Source: CAYZJB01 sp964602985 (GTDB taxonomy: Bacteria; CLD3; SB21). Taken from it: 56,005 nucleotides of DNA. The notes under the pieces are model-generated. The model ran no database searches and was not told the origin of the DNA. It saw only the letters and a program-made list of their open reading frames with translations. A program made the translations under genes and the position numbers. This document shows positions 51,830 to 56,005 of the stretch, piece by piece; within the stretch, counting starts at the first letter, position 1, and each line of letters begins with the position of its first letter. The DNA lies in NCBI GenBank assembly GCA_964602985.1, contig CAZRTJ010000022.1:1-56005 (forward strand), in the 5' to 3' direction.

Positions 51830-53269
51830 ATGAGTTCGCCTGGTATTTCCCGTCATTCTGTGGTGCTTCGCACGTCGGCATGGTTTGGAGATGTAGATCG
51901 CATCATCGAATTTCCTGAGACCCACCATGTTGAAGTCCTCCAGCCTGTTGACGGTCAGTCCCTGTCGATCGAAAAAATCGAAGAGGCAATCAGAAAGCCA
52001 TTGGGTCCGTCACTTGATTCCATGGTCCAAGGCAAGCGGCAGATAACGATTGTAGTCGATGATCTAGGCAGGCCGACCCCCGCTCATCTGATTGTACCAT
52101 CCGTCTTGAACCTGTTACTCAGTGCGGGAATACGTCAGGAAGGAATTCGATTCCTGATTGCCACGGGCTCTCATCGAACACTTACACGCGATGAACAAAC
52201 GAAGAAATTGGGTGAAGGGATTGTCGACCAGTACGAAGTTTTCTGCCACGACGCATTTCAATCCGAAATGGTACGACTGGAGCCTTTTCATGCCGGTTTT
52301 CCGTGTGTGGTCAACAAGGTCGCCGTGGAATCCGATGTACTGGTTGGCATCAGCGTTGTCATTCCCCACTCCTGTCATGGATTCGGCGGAGGGGCAAAGC
52401 TTTTCCTTCCTGGAATCGCAGGGATTGAAAGTATCGCCTTTCTCCACGGGTTTACCAAAAAAAGAGGCAGAGGAAAGACCCTGCCCAATGGCTCATGGGA
52501 TATGCGCATGGCGTCCGAATCGTTTGCGGGCAGGCTACCTCCAATTTTCAGTATCAATACGCTTGTGAATTCAAAGAGGGAACTCTGTGGGATGTATGCG
52601 GGAGATTATCGACGCGCCTACGCAGAGGCGATGCGGCATGCGTCCAACATATATCAAACCAGCATCGACGCAGAAAAAACCTACGACATTGTGATCGTAA
52701 ATAGTTATCCCTTGGATTCTGATCCGGTGCAGTCCGATAAAAGTCAGTGGGTGAAGAAAACATTTCCTAAATCCTTGCTTATTTATGTGAATTCTACCCA
52801 CGATGCCCTCGATTATCATGGATGGAAGTGGCTTCGAAAGGGCTCACGCACGCGGAAGTATTTTGTGGGCCTGTTTCGCAGCATCGGTGGAGCCTCGAAC
52901 TCGTTTGCATTGACTCCGCTTCGCCTGTTGCGAAATGTTCTACTCCGACAGTGGTTCTTGTCAGCCCAGTTTAGCTATCGTCGCTTCCCGGATCGACAAC
53001 CTGAACCGAGTTCAACACCCGTCGGTGAAATGGCCGGCCCCTACAAAAACAGATTTCCCTGGATGCTATCCGAGCACTATCCTACCGTTGACTTCTACCG
53101 GAAGTACAAGGATGGAATCTTGTTCAGGGATTGGCAGACCTTGCGAACCGCCTTGGAGAAAGAGTTTTCCACGGCGACAGTAGGCGTTTTGACGTGCGCA
53201 CCGCTTCAAATTCCTCATAGGAGACGTAATGGGAATGAGGAAGCCGTCGCAAATGGAGAATCGAAGTGA
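51830..53269 (+). CDS. LarA-family (nickel-pincer) racemase/epimerase-like protein
   Basis: 479 residues. The N-terminal domain is LarA_N (DUF2088): VVDDLGRPTP (76-85), ATGSHRTLTRDEQ with His115, IPHSCHGFGGGAK with His180 and Lys190, LPGIAG, and His206 in FLHG. In Lactobacillus LarA the matching His108, His174, Lys184 (bound to the pincer cofactor) and His200 (nickel ligand) have almost the same spacing, so the cofactor site looks complete. LarA enzymes racemise or epimerise 2-hydroxyacids or aldonates. The C-terminal part has an unusual Arg-rich region (WKWLRKGSRTRKYFVGLFRS). It ends in a GTGA overlap with the phosphotransferase, so it acts in the same pathway. LarB/C/E are not in the window. 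Confidence 0.85.
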   Translation: MSSPGISRHSVVLRTSAWFGDVDRIIEFPETHHVEVLQPVDGQSLSIEKIEEAIRKPLGPSLDSMVQGKRQITIVVDDLGRPTPAHLIVPSVLNLLLSAGIRQEGIRFLIATGSHRTLTRDEQTKKLGEGIVDQYEVFCHDAFQSEMVRLEPFHAGFPCVVNKVAVESDVLVGISVVIPHSCHGFGGGAKLFLPGIAGIESIAFLHGFTKKRGRGKTLPNGSWDMRMASESFAGRLPPIFSINTLVNSKRELCGMYAGDYRRAYAEAMRHASNIYQTSIDAEKTYDIVIVNSYPLDSDPVQSDKSQWVKKTFPKSLLIYVNSTHDALDYHGWKWLRKGSRTRKYFVGLFRSIGGASNSFALTPLRLLRNVLLRQWFLSAQFSYRRFPDRQPEPSSTPVGEMAGPYKNRFPWMLSEHYPTVDFYRKYKDGILFRDWQTLRTALEKEFSTATVGVLTCAPLQIPHRRRNGNEEAVANGESK

Positions 53270-54486
53270 TTACTGCCGTCAAAATGACCGAGCCGAAAGT
53301 GATCGTCGATGCTCGTTCGCGCACGGCAAGCAGGAAGCTATTTAGCATCACGCTGGTGGAAAGAATTGTACGTCAGCTGGATATTCTTCGCGTTTCAGAA
53401 GTAACTGTGATCACCGATCCCGATGAACATCCGCAGACGCTCATTCGTCCTGATTTCCTTCAACATTTCAAGGTTCAGCTGAACTGGATCTCGATGTCCG
53501 CGCTCCATGATGGAGGATGCGGAGAAATATTTTCTCCGAACGTGGATGTTATCGTATTGGACGGGGACGGGATTTATGATGATCGAATACTGGAGACTCT
53601 CTTACAATCGACAAAGCCTCTTCGTATCGCTTTTCAGTCCGAAACGGACCCGCTGGCGATTCGGGTACGGTCAGATGCGATTACGGACATGAAAAATCTT
53701 CACACTATTCCCCTGGACGCAATAAGCGTTGCGGAGATGACCACGTATGTTAGATTCCTCAGGCGAAGCGTTGTTCCCGTGTTTAGAAAAGTGTTCAGCG
53801 AGGACAACCTCCGACACATTGAAAACGATCTGTACGAGAGAACGTTTAAGGGAGCGATGGAATTCATCGCAACCTATGGATATAAGTACCCGGTTCGGGA
53901 GATGACCCGGTGGGTAGCCAAAACCAACATCACGCCCAATACCATTACGGGTGCGGCTGTTTTTTGCTCGTTTGCCGCCATTCCTTTGCTGTGGATAGGT
54001 ATGGTGATTCCAGGACTGCTGCTGGCGGCATCCTTCATCGTCCTTGATTCCCTCGACGGCAAGTTGGCCCGATTAACATTTCGACTCAGTCATGTCGCGG
54101 ACCGTGTAGATCACCTGACGAGCTTGCCAACTCGTATGGGGTGGTACTCAGGTCTGGGCTGGACCCTGTCGGGAGGCCAATTGAGTTCGCTTGAAGGCAT
54201 TGGCGGCCTTCTGCTGACGGTCCTCCCACTGCTCGACAAGCTCAATCTGAACTACTGTAATCACAGACTAGGTCGGTCCCTCTTGGATTTCCGGGAGTTG
54301 GATCGTCGCGTTCACCTCTTCACGGTGCGGCGTAACGATATCTTTATGCTCCTAGTGGGATCTTTCGCCGGGCTATTGCCATATGCCTATGGGATAGCCG
54401 TCATTTGGATGTGTTTGACATGGCTATGGCACAGCGTGAGACTTGCCTATTTACTCAACACCTCTGAAGATACGAATCCGAAATGA
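53266..54486 (+). CDS. Degenerate NTase-CDP-alcohol phosphotransferase fusion 1
   Basis: 406 residues. GTG start at 53266 with GGAG 7 nt upstream, in GTGA overlap with the LarA-like gene. Residues 1-160: nucleotidyltransferase-like fold without the GxGxR NTP signature (KVIVDARSRTASRKLFSITL, later VIVLDGDGIYDD). Residues 200-400: CDP-alcohol phosphotransferase with several membrane helices. The active site is DSLDGKLAR (Asp261, Asp264), then Ala278 for the usual Gly, Asp282, and Ser286 instead of the fourth Asp, the proposed catalytic base. The usual reaction joins CDP-alcohol to an alcohol acceptor; the loss suggests a changed mechanism or partner. Paralogue of the next gene. Confidence 0.8.
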   Translation: MITAVKMTEPKVIVDARSRTASRKLFSITLVERIVRQLDILRVSEVTVITDPDEHPQTLIRPDFLQHFKVQLNWISMSALHDGGCGEIFSPNVDVIVLDGDGIYDDRILETLLQSTKPLRIAFQSETDPLAIRVRSDAITDMKNLHTIPLDAISVAEMTTYVRFLRRSVVPVFRKVFSEDNLRHIENDLYERTFKGAMEFIATYGYKYPVREMTRWVAKTNITPNTITGAAVFCSFAAIPLLWIGMVIPGLLLAASFIVLDSLDGKLARLTFRLSHVADRVDHLTSLPTRMGWYSGLGWTLSGGQLSSLEGIGGLLLTVLPLLDKLNLNYCNHRLGRSLLDFRELDRRVHLFTVRRNDIFMLLVGSFAGLLPYAYGIAVIWMCLTWLWHSVRLAYLLNTSEDTNPK

Positions 54487-54522
54487 GAACCGGGAAACTT
54501 CTAGCCGCCAAGGGAGATTCCA

Positions 54523-55773
54523 ATGGTCGATAGAGTAGTGGCTGTCTTGGATTGCACAAACGACTTCAGTCGTCGCAAGATCTGGGGAGTTTCGCTCTGC
54601 GAAAGGATACTGCGAAGACTCTCGGATGAAGGTGTCTCCGAAGCTTTTCTGTTTGCAGACTCAGATCAGAATTTCTCGTTCCGTAGAGACTTCAAGCCGC
54701 GATTTCCCATCCATACGCGTCTTGTTACCTCCTTGACGGAGTTGAAGCAAGCGCTTCCCGAGGGAACCGATGTCTTGTTTTTGGATGGCAATGCAGCTTA
54801 CGATAATCGCTTAATTCGCGATGTTATTTCGAAACCTTCCCCGCGGCAGATTGAGGACGGAACTGCCTCTCCGCCCGTGTTACTCCGGCTTCACTCATCT
54901 GTCGTGAAGGAGCTACTAACCGACGTAGATGAATCTAAAGATCTGCCAATCAGTCTACTCCGCCCAGAGATCGTAGCAAAAACCAACGTCAGTGAGTACA
55001 ACACGTACGATGACACGCTCAAGAGTCACACACGACCCCTGTTCCGGAAAGTCACTGATAATCGAGAACTGACATCGCTGGAACGGTACGTCAGCAAGTC
55101 TCAGTCAAAGGTGGTACTGGATTTTGTCGCCATATCGTTGGATGCAATATTTACCTGGCTCCTTGTGAAGCCACTCAGCAAGACATGGGTCACGCCGAAC
55201 ATGCTGACGGTCGTTATCATCGCGATACAAGTAATGGTCGTTCCGGTCTTTTTCGCCGGTTGGATTGTGGCGGGCTTGATCCTGGAATGGATTATGACAA
55301 CGTTGGATTCCTGCGACGGCAAGTTGGCGCGCCTCACAATACGACAGTCAGAGAAGTATGGCTGGCTGGAACATCGGACAAGTTATTGGTCAACTTCTCT
55401 CTGGTATTTTGCCATTGGCTGGCACCTGTCAGCACACGATGTGCAATCGCCCTTTACGGTCGGAGGTATCGCCCTGTTTGCGATATTTTGGATAGACCGC
55501 CGTACAGTCTCCGGTTTCCTGAGGACTATGGGACGGTCGATTTATGCCTTCAGTTTGTGGGATATCAGAGTCTCCTATATCATCGCCCGCCGCAATATCA
55601 GTATTTTCATTCTCACCGTTGCTTTGCTGATGGGGCAGCTAGCATATGGATTTTGGATCTGCGTTATGTGGTCTTTTATTGGATGGTTGTACCACGCCAC
55701 GCGACTGCTCACGGAGGCGAAGAGGAGCAACCGAAGGATCACGTTTCGCAAGAGGGCTCTGGGTCATAACTAA
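54523..55773 (+). CDS. Degenerate NTase-CDP-alcohol phosphotransferase fusion 2
   Basis: 416 residues, GGGAG before the ATG. Same layout as the previous gene: N-terminal NTase-like domain lacking the GxGxR signature (VVAVLDCTNDFSRRKIWGVS, VLFLDGNAAYDN), then a membrane CDP-alcohol phosphotransferase domain with DSCDGKLAR (Asp262, Asp265). By family spacing Tyr279 takes the Gly position, Glu283 the third Asp, and Ser287 the fourth Asp. The block EHRTS matches DHLTS in the first copy. Two diverged paralogues side by side may form a heterodimer (inference); the family acts as dimers. Confidence 0.8.
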   Translation: MVDRVVAVLDCTNDFSRRKIWGVSLCERILRRLSDEGVSEAFLFADSDQNFSFRRDFKPRFPIHTRLVTSLTELKQALPEGTDVLFLDGNAAYDNRLIRDVISKPSPRQIEDGTASPPVLLRLHSSVVKELLTDVDESKDLPISLLRPEIVAKTNVSEYNTYDDTLKSHTRPLFRKVTDNRELTSLERYVSKSQSKVVLDFVAISLDAIFTWLLVKPLSKTWVTPNMLTVVIIAIQVMVVPVFFAGWIVAGLILEWIMTTLDSCDGKLARLTIRQSEKYGWLEHRTSYWSTSLWYFAIGWHLSAHDVQSPFTVGGIALFAIFWIDRRTVSGFLRTMGRSIYAFSLWDIRVSYIIARRNISIFILTVALLMGQLAYGFWICVMWSFIGWLYHATRLLTEAKRSNRRITFRKRALGHN

Positions 55774-55815
55774 CACGCACATGCCGTGACATTCCACTAA
55801 AATGAGGTAGCATCC

Positions 55816-56005
55816 GTGAAAGCCATTATCCTAAGCGCGAACGCACCTGTCTTCTCGTCAACCCCCGTCTTTAATCTGCCGATCGGGAATCATCCGCTCA
55901 TGGATTTGCAAATCTCGATTCTTCGGAATGCCGGCATCGAGCGAATCGATGTGGTGGTCGGCCATGGGAAGGACGCGTTCCACCGGACGGATGTGCGAGT
56001 GGTGC
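55816..56005 (+). CDS. Nucleotidyltransferase-like gene, cut by the window edge
   Basis: GTG at 55816, GAGG 8 nt upstream; open to the right end (63 codons). MKAIILSANAPVFSSTPVFN begins like a nucleotidyltransferase (compare MKAFILAAGQ at 50880), and MDLQISILRNAGIERIDVVV fits the following helix and strand. The GxGxR loop is replaced by NAPVFSS, so NTP binding is doubtful. The rest, which would settle its role, lies outside the window. Confidence 0.6.
   Translation, partial: MKAIILSANAPVFSSTPVFNLPIGNHPLMDLQISILRNAGIERIDVVVGHGKDAFHRTDVRVV

Overview
The window looks like a chromosomal piece from an uncultured bacterium near the FCB (Fibrobacteres-Chlorobi-Bacteroidetes) lineages, for example a KSB1-, Calditrichota- or Ignavibacteria-like phylum; this is inference from gene families. 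It has a TonB receptor with an N-terminal carboxypeptidase-regulatory-like domain, a PorV-type protein, DUF4249-like and DUF4384-like envelope proteins, and a fused-cytochrome SdhCAB. Many genes carry strong AGGAGG-type ribosome sites, and several promoters match TTGACA-17-TATAAT. Both features argue against Bacteroidota proper. No tRNA, rRNA, CRISPR array or phage core was recognised.

Layout. 1-7.3 kb (minus): a tail-fibre-like gene split by an ATGA overlap, a complete PhoD-like phosphatase with two PLAT-like domains, two outer-membrane proteins, and two 5'-truncated copies of the phosphatase C-terminus that behave like silent cassettes. 7.6-14.3 kb: DEAD-box helicase, small envelope proteins, a lipoprotein with a G11 tract in its signal peptide, and a coupled epimerase/GNAT pair. 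14.6-22.4 kb (plus): outer-membrane protein, thiolase, class III cyclase-TPR protein, haem/propeller lipoprotein, SulP transporter. 22.4-26.4 kb (minus): five genes joined by four 4-nt overlaps. 26.8-28.1 kb: VapBC and a second PIN-toxin pair with a 55-residue partner. 28.1-32.5 kb: LOG protein, TetR regulator with a readable promoter and operator, and a TonB receptor interrupted by a frameshift.

32.7-41.8 kb is a low-order accessory island: two exported WD40-caspase proteins, an IS630 element, arrays of short palindromes, a BrnTA module, and two relic caspase C-termini showing that further copies once existed. 42.0-45.4 kb is sdhCAB. 45.5-50.7 kb holds a secreted four-repeat protein, a short gene with a near-leaderless promoter followed by an EgtC-like amidotransferase, an SPFH protein and a methyltransferase.

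The most interesting part is 50.9-56.0 kb. A sugar-phosphate-type nucleotidyltransferase, a LarA-family (nickel-pincer racemase) protein, two fusions of a degenerate nucleotidyltransferase domain to a CDP-alcohol phosphotransferase, and a further nucleotidyltransferase cut by the window edge lie in one direction. Both phosphotransferases keep the DxxDGxxAR half of the active site but replace the catalytic-base Asp with Ser in a shared [D/E]HxTS motif. I infer a previously unrecognised pathway that epimerises or racemises a hydroxylated compound, activates it with a nucleotide and transfers it to a lipid or polyol. It deserves the closest look.
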